A DNA stretch of 38,156 bases from an uncultured Saprospiraceae bacterium. GTDB lineage: Bacteria > Bacteroidota > Bacteroidia > Chitinophagales > Saprospiraceae. A program made the position numbers and the translations under genes. Below the pieces are notes generated by a model. That model was not told the DNA's origin. It searched no databases and worked only from the letters and a program-made list of their open reading frames with translations. Positions 1-7,685 of this stretch are shown in pieces (the stretch's first letter is position 1; each line of letters starts with the position of its first letter). The stretch is from the NCBI GenBank assembly GCA_937921825.1, contig CAKZVK010000161.1, positions 1 to 38,156 of the forward strand, in the 5' to 3' direction.

Positions 1-1558
1 TGAAGGCTTGTGCTATTTTACTTCGACCTTCTGCATCCGCGTAGAGGATCCTAGCTTGGGAGCCGACCACTAGTTTGTTTTGCCTTGCATCTTTTATCCA
101 GGTGATATTATCCTGCATCTGCAGTTTTATTTCTGGAGGAGAGCTGGCCATTATTTCTTCTAGTACCTCGGCTGCTATTCTATCAGTATGGTCTAAGTCT
201 TCTGGTTTGCCTGAAGAACAGACCCATCTGAATGGTCCAAAACCATAATCAAAACACATAGGGCCTAAGATGTCTTGCACATAAGAGGGGTAACAAAAAT
301 CTATGTTATTTTCTGCCATTACTTCTGCGCCGGCTCTAGAAGCTTCTAATAAAAAAGCATTGCCATAATCAAAGAAGTAAGTGCCTTGTGCAGTATGCTT
401 ATTGACTATAGCCGCATGACGTCTTAAGGTATCTTGTACTTCAGATTTAAATCTTTCTGGTTCTGAAGTAAGCATCTCATTAGCTTCTTCAAAAGAATAA
501 CCAATAGGATAGTATCCACCTGACCAAGGGTTATGCAGTGAAGTCTGATCAGAGCCGACGTGTACAAAGATGTCGTGCTGAGCAAATTCTTCCCATACTT
601 CTACGATGTTGCCGATATAGGCAATAGAGACTACTTGAGCTTCTGACTGTGCTTTTTTTACAGTAGTAATTAGGTCTTTAGGATTGTCTATCAGAATATC
701 TACCCAGCCTTGCTCATGTCTTTTTTGTGCTGCATTAGGATTAACTTCCGCACAGACAGTGATACAACCTGCAATGTTACCTGCCTTAGGTTGAGCCCCA
801 CTCATACCTCCGAGTCCTGCAGTCAAGAAGATCTTACCCGCTGGGGTTTCTCCTTCTTTTAGAATATTTCTAAAGGCATTCATGACAGTAATCGTGGTAC
901 CATGGACGATTCCTTGTGGCCCGATGTACATGTAGGAGCCTGCCGTCATCTGCCCGTATTGGGTGACGCCAAGGGCATTGTATTTCTCCCAGTCGTCTTG
1001 CTTAGAATAATTAGGGATCATCATACCATTAGTGACGACCACTCTAGGGGCATCTTTGGATGAAGGAAAAAGGCCCATCGGATGACCCGAGTACATATGT
1101 AGAGTCTGTGATTCTGTCATCCTAGCAAGATACTGCATCGTCAGTAGGTACTGTGCCCAGTTTTGGAATACAGCACCATTGCCTCCATAAGTAATGAGTT
1201 CCTCTGGATGCTGCGCGACGGCAGGATCTAGATTGTTTTGTATCATGAGCATGATGGCTGCTGCTTGTGGACTTTCTGCTGGATAGTCTGCTATCGGTCT
1301 AGCATAGATCTCATATGAGGGCTTAAAGCGATACATATAGATTCTTCCGTATGCTTTGAGTTCTGCCGAAAATTCTGCCGCCAGTTCTTCATGCCAGTCC
1401 TTAGGAAAATAGCGTAAGGCATTTCTTATAGCCAATACTTTTTCCTCAGGGGAGAGTATGTCCTTTCTTCTTGGAGCTCTGTTGATGCCTTCTGCATAAG
1501 GTCTCGCTGGTGGAAGTTGTGAGGGTAGCCCTTGAAGTATTTCTTCTTTGAAATTCAT
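1..1558 (-). CDS. hutU: Urocanate hydratase (urocanase), 3' end beyond the window
   Basis: Second step of histidine degradation: NAD+-dependent hydration of urocanate to imidazolonepropionate in the cytoplasm. I translated 519 residues from the ATG at 1558; the frame stays open to position 2, so the C-terminus lies outside. Urocanase hallmarks are seen: YGQMTAGSYMYIGPQGIVHG near residues 201-220, a glycine-rich NAD-binding stretch (TAGLGGMSGAQP, about 246-257), and the active-site cysteine region LGPMCFDYGFGPFRWVC (Cys435). Classical urocanases have about 555 residues; Bacteroidota also carry a longer form, and the missing part cannot be judged here. The start lies only 3 nt after the hutH stop, so the two are almost certainly one transcript read hutH then hutU. 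Identification is secure. Confidence 0.96.
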   Translation of the reverse strand, partial: MNFKEEILQGLPSQLPPARPYAEGINRAPRRKDILSPEEKVLAIRNALRYFPKDWHEELAAEFSAELKAYGRIYMYRFKPSYEIYARPIADYPAESPQAAAIMLMIQNNLDPAVAQHPEELITYGGNGAVFQNWAQYLLTMQYLARMTESQTLHMYSGHPMGLFPSSKDAPRVVVTNGMMIPNYSKQDDWEKYNALGVTQYGQMTAGSYMYIGPQGIVHGTTITVMNAFRNILKEGETPAGKIFLTAGLGGMSGAQPKAGNIAGCITVCAEVNPNAAQKRHEQGWVDILIDNPKDLITTVKKAQSEAQVVSIAYIGNIVEVWEEFAQHDIFVHVGSDQTSLHNPWSGGYYPIGYSFEEANEMLTSEPERFKSEVQDTLRRHAAIVNKHTAQGTYFFDYGNAFLLEASRAGAEVMAENNIDFCYPSYVQDILGPMCFDYGFGPFRWVCSSGKPEDLDHTDRIAAEVLEEIMASSPPEIKLQMQDNITWIKDARQNKLVVGSQARILYADAEGRSKIAQAF

Positions 1559-1561
1559 AAT

Positions 1562-3058
1562 TTAGATATTAACTGTGATAGCTTGGTTTTCTACTAGAGT
1601 TACAATATTGTTGATGTCATCCTTGAGGATGCGGTCGTCTTCTAGCATAGGGACCTGAGCTCTTATGAGTTTGTAGTTTTCTTCTAAGATAGTGGAGAAG
1701 GTATTCGGTCTACGGAAGTCCATTGCTTGGACTGCGTACATGAGTTCTATGGCTAGGATTTTTTCTACATTACCTAATATCTGACAAAACTGTCTCCCAG
1801 AGATACTCCCCATTGAGACATGATCTTCCTGACCCAGTGACGTAGGTATACTATCCGCTGATGGAGGAAAGCACAGTGATTTGTTTTCTGTTACCAAAGC
1901 CGCTGTCGTATACTGCGGTATCATATAGCCGGAATTCAGACCTCCGCTTCGGGTCAGTAGACGAGGTAGGCCATAGAGTCCTTCGAGCAGTAAGTAAGAT
2001 CTACGATCAGAAATATTACCTAATTCCGAAGCTGCAATAGAAGCATAGTCCAGTGCCATCGCTAACGGTTGCCCGTGAAAGTTACCACCAGAGATGGCTT
2101 CTTCAGCACTTATTATGATAGGGTTGTCCGTAACTGCATTCATCTCTATAGTCACCAACTCTAGTAAGTGAGCATAAGCATTTCTAGAGGCCCCATGCAC
2201 CTGCGGCATACAGCGGATAGAGTAGGGGTCTTGAACTCGCTCGCAATCTGTATGTGAATTCAGGTTCTGAGAACCATCTAACAGTTGACGTAATCGTTCT
2301 GCGACTTTTATACTTCCTGGAAAAGGTCTTATGCGATGCAACTCTGCCTTGAATGGTGAAGCACCACCCTGAAAACCTTCGAGGCTCATCGCCCCAGAGA
2401 CATCAGCAAGGTCGAGCAGATAGCGGAATTTTAGTAAGCCACTGATGGCATGCGATAAGATGAACTGTGTCCCATTGATAAGGGCCAGTCCTTCTTTAGC
2501 TGCGAGGGTTAGCGGAGCTAAGTTGTGTTGTGCTAGTACTTCTTTAGCAGGTACGAGCTGACCGTCCATGATGAAATCCCCTTCTCCTAGTAAGGGTAGA
2601 AAAAGATGTGACAGCGGTGCTAAGTCTCCTGAAGCGCCTACCGAACCCTGACAAGGTACTGCAGGCAGTAAGTCATTATCTATGAAATAGAGAATGCGCT
2701 CTATCAGTTCTAGTCTAGCGCCTGAGTAACCTTGGCTCAGGGCATGGACTTTACAGATCATCATGATCTTGGAGAGTCGGCTGTCTATCGGAGCACCGAC
2801 ACCGACGGCATGGGTGATAAGTAGATTCTCTTGGAGCTGACTGGTTTCGTCTGCTGAGATCTGTGTATCGCAGAGTGGTCCAAAGCCTGTATTAATGCCA
2901 TATACCGCTTTATCAGCGGCGACCATCTGTTCTACCTTCTGTCGGCAAGCCTTGATTTGCTCAATGGCTTCTGGAGCTAGTCTACCCATGATACTGCCTT
3001 CTGCTAAGCCGTGCACTATATCTATGTCGAGCTGGTCGAGCCCATATCTAAATTCCAT
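1562..3058 (-). CDS. hutH: Histidine ammonia-lyase (histidase)
   Basis: First step of histidine utilisation: non-oxidative deamination of L-histidine to urocanate and ammonia. The 498 residues match the family's usual size of about 500. The Ala-Ser-Gly triad that cyclises to the MIO electrophile is at residues 142-144, inside the signature GSVGASGDLAPLSHL. The catalytic tyrosine segment VYGINTGFG (Tyr53) is intact, so the enzyme should be active. The ATG at 3058 leaves 80 bp to the divergent LysR gene. hutU follows after 3 nt. hutI and the formiminoglutamate-handling genes are not in the window. A LysR-type operator-like palindrome lies 24 bp upstream of the start, which suggests substrate-inducible control. 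Confidence 0.97.
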   Translation of the reverse strand: MEFRYGLDQLDIDIVHGLAEGSIMGRLAPEAIEQIKACRQKVEQMVAADKAVYGINTGFGPLCDTQISADETSQLQENLLITHAVGVGAPIDSRLSKIMMICKVHALSQGYSGARLELIERILYFIDNDLLPAVPCQGSVGASGDLAPLSHLFLPLLGEGDFIMDGQLVPAKEVLAQHNLAPLTLAAKEGLALINGTQFILSHAISGLLKFRYLLDLADVSGAMSLEGFQGGASPFKAELHRIRPFPGSIKVAERLRQLLDGSQNLNSHTDCERVQDPYSIRCMPQVHGASRNAYAHLLELVTIEMNAVTDNPIIISAEEAISGGNFHGQPLAMALDYASIAASELGNISDRRSYLLLEGLYGLPRLLTRSGGLNSGYMIPQYTTAALVTENKSLCFPPSADSIPTSLGQEDHVSMGSISGRQFCQILGNVEKILAIELMYAVQAMDFRRPNTFSTILEENYKLIRAQVPMLEDDRILKDDINNIVTLVENQAITVNI

Positions 3059-3081
3059 AATTATCTCTTGTAGTTATCTCT

Positions 3082-3099
3082 AAAAGTATTAATACTTTT
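3082..3099. promoter_or_regulatory. Perfect 18-bp palindrome between hutH and the LysR gene, overlapping the LysR promoter
   Basis: AAAAGTATTAATACTTTT is a perfect 18-bp palindrome in the 80-bp divergent intergenic region. Reading right, TACTTTTG (3093-3100) fits the Bacteroidota -7 element TAnnTTTG, with a possible -33 TTG at 3068-3070 (22-nt spacer), so the palindrome covers the LysR gene's own promoter. Reading left, TACTTTTA (complement of 3081-3088) is a weak -7 for hutH without a clear -33, as expected for an activator-dependent promoter. Binding by the adjacent LysR protein is inferred. Confidence 0.65.
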
Positions 3100-3138
3100 G
3101 ATAATCATTAAGATCGTTTTAGTTCATAAATAATAACT

Positions 3139-4020
3139 ATGAGTTATCAAATAGAATTGAGGCATTTGAGGTCATTTATGGCGGTAGCAGAAGATTTGCA
3201 CTTTAAGCAGGCCGCAGAGAAGCGCTTTATCTCTCAGCCGGCACTCAGTAAACAGATTAAAATCTTAGAGGCAGAGACAGGTCTGAAACTTTTTGATAGA
3301 CATAACAGAAAGGTAGAGCTCACAGAAGCCGGTAAGTATCTGCAAGCCGAACTCGGCCAATGGCTCAGTAAGCTCGACACAATGATGAACAGCAGCTTGC
3401 TCATCCAGCAAGGCTATGAAGGTAATCTCCGCTTTGGCTATGTCGGCTCAGCCATGCATGAGGTCATTCCTCGGCTCCTGCTAGATATCCGAAAGACCCT
3501 GCCTAAGATTCTCTTCGATCTCAAAGAAATGGATAATCAGCTACAGATAGATAGTATCCTGAATCATGACATAGATATTGGCTTCGTAAGACTAGATCGT
3601 CTACCGAAGGGCATCGCCGCACATCCCGTCCATCAGGACACCTTCTCGCTGGTCCTTCCCAAAAAGCATCCCGTCACCAAACGGAACTTCAAGAGCCTCG
3701 CCCAACTGAAAGATGAAAGCTTCATTCTCTTCGATGCGTCCTATAGCCATTCCTATTATGATAAAGTGATGCAACTCTTCGAGGACAGTGGCTTCTCACC
3801 GCTAATCTCTCACAAGACTGTGCATGCACATACGATCTACAGTTTGGTTGAGAACCACTTCGGTATCTCTATCGTCCCTACCTCGCTGCAGCAAGGCTAT
3901 AGCAAAGCCATCAAGTTTATAGAACTAGAAAAGATAAAGAGTAGAACGACACTTCAGCTGATATGGAAGAAAGATAATCCTAATCCTGTGCTGAAGAAAG
4001 TGGTGGGGATGATACAGTAG
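3139..4020 (+). CDS. LysR-family transcriptional regulator, probable hut regulator
   Basis: 293 residues, normal for LysR regulators. An N-terminal winged helix-turn-helix covers about residues 4-64 (LRHLRSFMAVAEDLHFKQAA, then the recognition-helix region SQPALSKQIKILE). The rest, about 90-290, is the periplasmic-binding-protein-like effector domain. It is divergent from hutHU across 80 bp holding an 18-bp palindrome, the classic LysR arrangement for activating a neighbouring catabolic operon and repressing itself. Histidine or urocanate as inducer is inference; HutC (GntR type) is the better-known hut regulator in proteobacteria. Family certain, target likely. Confidence 0.9.
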   Translation: MSYQIELRHLRSFMAVAEDLHFKQAAEKRFISQPALSKQIKILEAETGLKLFDRHNRKVELTEAGKYLQAELGQWLSKLDTMMNSSLLIQQGYEGNLRFGYVGSAMHEVIPRLLLDIRKTLPKILFDLKEMDNQLQIDSILNHDIDIGFVRLDRLPKGIAAHPVHQDTFSLVLPKKHPVTKRNFKSLAQLKDESFILFDASYSHSYYDKVMQLFEDSGFSPLISHKTVHAHTIYSLVENHFGISIVPTSLQQGYSKAIKFIELEKIKSRTTLQLIWKKDNPNPVLKKVVGMIQ

Positions 4021-4065
4021 TACTGAATAGAAGCAAAGCAGCTCGATTAAGTCTCAATTCTCTAT

Positions 4066-4107
4066 AATCAGCCAAAAACATACATATGTGTATACTTTTG
4101 GCTGATT
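4066..4107. terminator. Long hairpin between convergent genes, likely bidirectional terminator
   Basis: AATCAGCCAAAA (4066-4077) and TTTTGGCTGATT (4096-4107) are perfect 12-bp inverted arms. The 18-nt loop contains a second inverted repeat (ATACAT/GTGTAT, 4081-4094 with one wobble), so the hairpin can extend almost through. A-runs on one strand and T-runs on the other fit termination both ways between the LysR gene (+) and the NUDIX gene (-). An extra copy of the left arm occurs at 4118-4129 and a degenerate right arm near 4147-4157. Confidence 0.6.
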
Positions 4108-4181
4108 ATGACCATGTAATCAGCCAAAAGTAGGTCAAAGTGGTGTATTTGGCTCATTAGAAAATCACTTATGCTATGAGC

Positions 4182-4700
4182 TTACTTCATCCCTTCCACA
4201 ACTAGCTCCAATAAATAAGTCTCCCTCTCTACCGATAAGCCTTGCTGAGGACTAGTAGCCATCGTTTGTTTGTTGTGGGCAATGGCTTCATGTATATTAA
4301 TCCAGACGGCTTTCATGCCATTCTTTATTTCATAAGATTCTAGAGTTGGAGTCCCGAGTTCTTCACTGATGTCACAAGTGTAACAGTAGGAGAGCATGTG
4401 GCAAATATCGAAGTCGGGCTTGTGCCAAGGTCTATATTCTTCGTATACGCCGAAGGGTTGGATATTGCAGATGTTCTGAGCACCTGTCTCTTCGATCAGT
4501 TCTCGTTTCATGCCTGTAATTATATCTTCGCCAGCATCTAGGCCGCCACCGGGCAGGCTGTAGTCTTGATATCTTTCTGTATAGAGGAGTAGGATAGACT
4601 CACCTTTAAGCGTAATACTTCTAGTGGCCAATCTTTTGAAAATCGTTTTGTTTTCTAGAGTCGTTACTTCGGGATGGAAATGGGTATTTAGAATTTTCAT
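4182..4700 (-). CDS. NUDIX hydrolase
   Basis: 172 residues. The NUDIX box GX5EX7REUXEEXGU is complete at residues 52-74 (GGLDAGEDIITGMKRE followed by LIEETGA), so the Mg2+-dependent pyrophosphohydrolase site should work. The substrate (a nucleoside diphosphate linked to another group) cannot be read from sequence. It is the last gene of the minus-strand run, 72 bp beyond the HMG-CoA lyase gene, and could be cotranscribed; there is no obvious link to leucine breakdown. The ATG at 4700 gives about 30 residues before the beta-sheet core, normal for small NUDIX enzymes. Confidence 0.9.
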   Translation of the reverse strand: MKILNTHFHPEVTTLENKTIFKRLATRSITLKGESILLLYTERYQDYSLPGGGLDAGEDIITGMKRELIEETGAQNICNIQPFGVYEEYRPWHKPDFDICHMLSYCYTCDISEELGTPTLESYEIKNGMKAVWINIHEAIAHNKQTMATSPQQGLSVERETYLLELVVEGMK

Positions 4701-4772
4701 TTTGGGTAACTGTAATCTATAGAGAAAATTGATAATGGAGGTGAATGCAGTAGGATTGTCTAACTTATTTGT

Positions 4773-5639
4773 TTAGACGTCGAGATGAAATACCTTTTCA
4801 CTGGCTTTCATGGCTACTCCAAAGGCCTCGGTATCCAGCCCAGTAGGAATGTCATGATGATCAAAGTAAGCAATCATGTTCTCCATAGGCATATTCCCTG
4901 TCAGGTCATCTTTAGCCATCGGACAGCCGCCATAGCCTTTTATAGCACCGTCAAAACTGCGGCACCCTGCCTTGTAAGCGGCATGGACTTTTTCTTTCCA
5001 TTTGTCAGGGGTCGTATGTAGATGGGCATTGAAGTAGACAGCAGGGAAGTGGGGTATTAGATTTGAAAAGAGATAGTCGATGCTTTCAGGTGTAGAGACA
5101 CCTATAGTATCTGATAGGGAGAATCTATTGATACCCATACTAATCAACTTTTCTACATATTGTTGCGCTATTTCTACATTCCAAATATCCCCATAAGGGT
5201 TGCCAAAAGCCATAGAAATGTAGATGAGTAATTCTTTATCATACTTGAGTGCTATGGCCTGTATGTCGGCGACTCTCTGGAGGGATTCCTCTATAGAGGC
5301 ATTAGTATTTCTTTTTTGGAAAGTCTCACTGATAGAAAAAGGATAACCCAGGTAATTTACTTCTTTGTGCTCTACAGCATCATGAGCACCTCTTCTATTG
5401 GCAACGATGACGGACAACTTAGATGTGGTGTTCTCTAGGTCTAGCTGGGCGAGTACCTCTTTGGTATCTCTCATCTGAGGAATCGCTTTCGGTGATACGA
5501 AGCTTCCAACGTCTATCGTATCAAAGCCTACTTTCAGAATTTTGTTGATGTAAGCGACTTTGTCTGCTGTAGGAATGAAGGCGTTAATACCCTGCATAGC
5601 ATCTCTAGGACATTCTATCAGTCTAACGCTTTCTTTCAT
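4773..5639 (-). CDS. Hydroxymethylglutaryl-CoA lyase
   Basis: Last step of leucine degradation: cleaves HMG-CoA to acetyl-CoA and acetoacetate. 288 residues, close to the family's usual 300. Seen: an N-terminal ECPRDAMQG, equivalent to the family's E-x-GPRDG metal/substrate motif; the HLH metal-ligand pair at residues 206-208; and the glycine-rich loop GYGGCPMAKDDLTGN with the catalytic Cys239. It lies 53 bp downstream of a methylcrotonyl-CoA carboxylase beta gene in the same direction, which supports HMG-CoA over other aldolase-type substrates. Related DRE-TIM lyases (homocitrate or isopropylmalate synthases) are longer and lack the GGCP loop. Confidence 0.93.
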   Translation of the reverse strand: MKESVRLIECPRDAMQGINAFIPTADKVAYINKILKVGFDTIDVGSFVSPKAIPQMRDTKEVLAQLDLENTTSKLSVIVANRRGAHDAVEHKEVNYLGYPFSISETFQKRNTNASIEESLQRVADIQAIALKYDKELLIYISMAFGNPYGDIWNVEIAQQYVEKLISMGINRFSLSDTIGVSTPESIDYLFSNLIPHFPAVYFNAHLHTTPDKWKEKVHAAYKAGCRSFDGAIKGYGGCPMAKDDLTGNMPMENMIAYFDHHDIPTGLDTEAFGVAMKASEKVFHLDV

Positions 5640-5692
5640 TATTATTCTATTCTTTATTTATAGTTATTGGTAGGAGTACTTGTTCGATGCTT

Positions 5693-7330
5693 TTAGGTCT
5701 GTATGACACCTACATTGAATTTTTCTACTACTCCATGATTAGCCGCTTCTATGGCTCTGGATATAGTAAAACGAGTTTTGCCAGGATCTATAATACCGTC
5801 TGTCCACAGTCTGGCCGCTGCATAATAGGGAGAAGTTTCTGCCTCATATTTTGCGGAGATTCTTTCTAGGATCTCGTTTTGTTCTTTTTCTGTCGGTTCT
5901 TCTCCTCTGGCTTTCATAGACGCCACTTGTATCTGCATCAGTACTTTAGCCGCTTGCTTTCCACCCATAACGGCGATACGTCCACTCGGCCATGAATAAA
6001 TAAATCTTGGATCATAGGCTTTGCCACACATCGCATAGTTGCCAGCACCATAAGAGTTGCCGAGGACGATACTGATTTTAGGTACTGTACTATTAGAGAC
6101 TGCACTAACCATTTTAGCGCCATCCTTGATGATACCACCATGCTCTGATCTACTACCAACCATAAAGCCTGACACATCATGTAGGAAGACTAAAGGGATT
6201 TTCTTTTGATTACAATTCATGATAAACCGAGCGGCTTTATCTGCGCTATCAGAATAGATTACCCCACCGAACTGCATTTCCTTTTTGGCTGTCTTTACGA
6301 CTTGTCTATTGTTGACGACGATACCCACTGACCAGCCATCTATTCTTGCGTAGCCGCAAAGGATGGTTTGTCCATATTCTTCTTTGTACTCTGTCCAGCT
6401 GTCTTTATCTATCAGCGTCTTGAGTAATTCTCTTGTATCATACGGCTTAGCTCTATCTGCAGGGAATAGTTGATAGATTTTTTCTTCTGCATATTCTGGT
6501 TTGATAGACTTTATTCTGTCGAAGCCCGCTTTGTCTCTTTCTCCAGTCTTGGAAATGAGGTCTTTGATGGTATCCAGACATTCCTTGTCGTCTTTGCATT
6601 TATAGTCCACATCACCCGAGATAGCCGTCTGAGTATGTGCGCCTCCCAAGGTTTCTTTATCTACATCTTCACCTATAGCTGCTTTTACTAGATAAGGACC
6701 TGCCAGAAAGATACTTCCTGTCCCCTCCACGATAAGGGCTTCATCAGACATGATAGGAAGGTAAGCCCCACCAGCGACACAGCTACCCATGATCGCAGCT
6801 ATCTGAGGAATTCCCATAGAAGACATCACCGCATTATTTCTAAATGTCCGACCAAAGTGCTCCTTATCGGCAAACACTTCATTTTGCATCGGTAGGAAAA
6901 CACCAGCGCTATCCACGAGATAGACAATGGGCAATCTGTTTTCGATCGCTATTTCTTGCGCCCGCAGATTTTTCTTAGCCGTCATCGGAAACCAAGCCCC
7001 CGCTTTTACAGAAGCATCATTAGCCACGACGACACAGAGTCTCCCTGAGATATGCCCTAGTCCTGTCACCACTCCAGCTGATGCTGCACCACCGACTTCT
7101 TGATACATATCATAAGCCGCAAAAGCACCTATTTCCATAAATTCAGAATCATCATCGATAAGATAGGTGACTCTTTCGCGAGCAGTCATCTTCCCCTTGG
7201 CCCGCTGCTTTTCGAGTTTCTTTTCTCCGCCACCAAGCATGACTTTTTCTAGCTTTCGTTTCATCGCTGAGACAGATAGTTTCATTTCGTCTTCGTTCTT
7301 GCTATGGTCTATGTTTATTTTTTTTGCCAC
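5693..7330 (-). CDS. mccB: Methylcrotonyl-CoA carboxylase beta (carboxyltransferase) subunit
   Basis: Carboxyltransferase half of biotin-dependent 3-methylcrotonyl-CoA carboxylase in leucine catabolism. 545 residues, typical for MCC beta. Two crotonase-fold halves are present; LVDSAGVFLPMQNEVFADKE, HFGRTFRNNAVMSSMGIPQI and the oxyanion-hole loop GSCVAGGAYLPIMSDE follow the MCC/geranyl-CoA type more closely than propionyl-CoA carboxylase. The start is GTG at 7330 (MAKKINI); a later in-frame ATG gives MKLSVSAMKRK and is possible. The biotin-carboxylase/BCCP alpha subunit and methylglutaconyl-CoA hydratase are absent here, so the holoenzyme needs a partner elsewhere. Its upstream region is filled by minisatellite DNA. 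Confidence 0.9.
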   Translation of the reverse strand: MAKKINIDHSKNEDEMKLSVSAMKRKLEKVMLGGGEKKLEKQRAKGKMTARERVTYLIDDDSEFMEIGAFAAYDMYQEVGGAASAGVVTGLGHISGRLCVVVANDASVKAGAWFPMTAKKNLRAQEIAIENRLPIVYLVDSAGVFLPMQNEVFADKEHFGRTFRNNAVMSSMGIPQIAAIMGSCVAGGAYLPIMSDEALIVEGTGSIFLAGPYLVKAAIGEDVDKETLGGAHTQTAISGDVDYKCKDDKECLDTIKDLISKTGERDKAGFDRIKSIKPEYAEEKIYQLFPADRAKPYDTRELLKTLIDKDSWTEYKEEYGQTILCGYARIDGWSVGIVVNNRQVVKTAKKEMQFGGVIYSDSADKAARFIMNCNQKKIPLVFLHDVSGFMVGSRSEHGGIIKDGAKMVSAVSNSTVPKISIVLGNSYGAGNYAMCGKAYDPRFIYSWPSGRIAVMGGKQAAKVLMQIQVASMKARGEEPTEKEQNEILERISAKYEAETSPYYAAARLWTDGIIDPGKTRFTISRAIEAANHGVVEKFNVGVIQT

Positions 7331-7340
7331 GGGTATTTTG

Positions 7341-7550
7341 GTTTAAAGGTTTTTGATGGTTTTGGGGGTTAGTGGGGTTAATGGGTTCAAAGGTTTAATG
7401 GGTGCAAGGGTTTTATGGGTTTAGAGGTTTAATGGGTTTAGTGGGTTCAGAGGTTCAGAGGTTTAATGGGTTCAAAGGTTTAATGGGTTTAGTGGGTTCA
7501 AAGGTTCAGAGGTTTAATGGGTTCAGAGGTTTAAAGGTTCAAAGGTTTAA
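7341..7550. repeat. Degenerate 17-bp-period minisatellite
   Basis: About a dozen degenerate copies of AGGTTTAATGGGTTCAA, each built of two similar halves (AGGTTTAAT / GGGTTCAA). Copies starting AGGTTTAATGGGT lie at 7391, 7425, 7459, 7476 and 7510; the spacings 34, 34, 17 and 34 are exact multiples of 17, so the register is strict. It begins just upstream of mccB. I see no open reading frame in it that looks like a gene. With the next array it occupies nearly all of the 355-bp gap 7331-7685. Confidence 0.85.
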
Positions 7551-7562
7551 TTGGAGTAGCTA

Positions 7563-7660
7563 TTAACTCATAATTCATCACTTATATCTTATCACTCATA
7601 ACTTATCACTCATAACTTATCACTCATATCACATAACTAATCTACTCATATCTTATATCT
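7563..7660. repeat. Degenerate 14-bp-period minisatellite
   Basis: A second, unrelated AT-rich array next to the 17-bp one. The unit is CACTCATAACTTAT; clear copies start at 7579, 7593, 7607 and 7621 (exact 14-bp steps), with degenerate ACTCATA / CTTATATCT pieces on both sides. It lies between the end of the acyl-CoA dehydrogenase gene (7686) and the 17-bp array. No gene or clear terminator is visible here. Confidence 0.8.
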
Positions 7661-7685
7661 AACAATTTAATATCAAAAAAAATAG

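Noticed and set aside
7341-7660. CRISPR-like array
   Set aside because: Units are 17 and 14 bp, directly adjacent with no unique spacers, and no cas genes are in the window.
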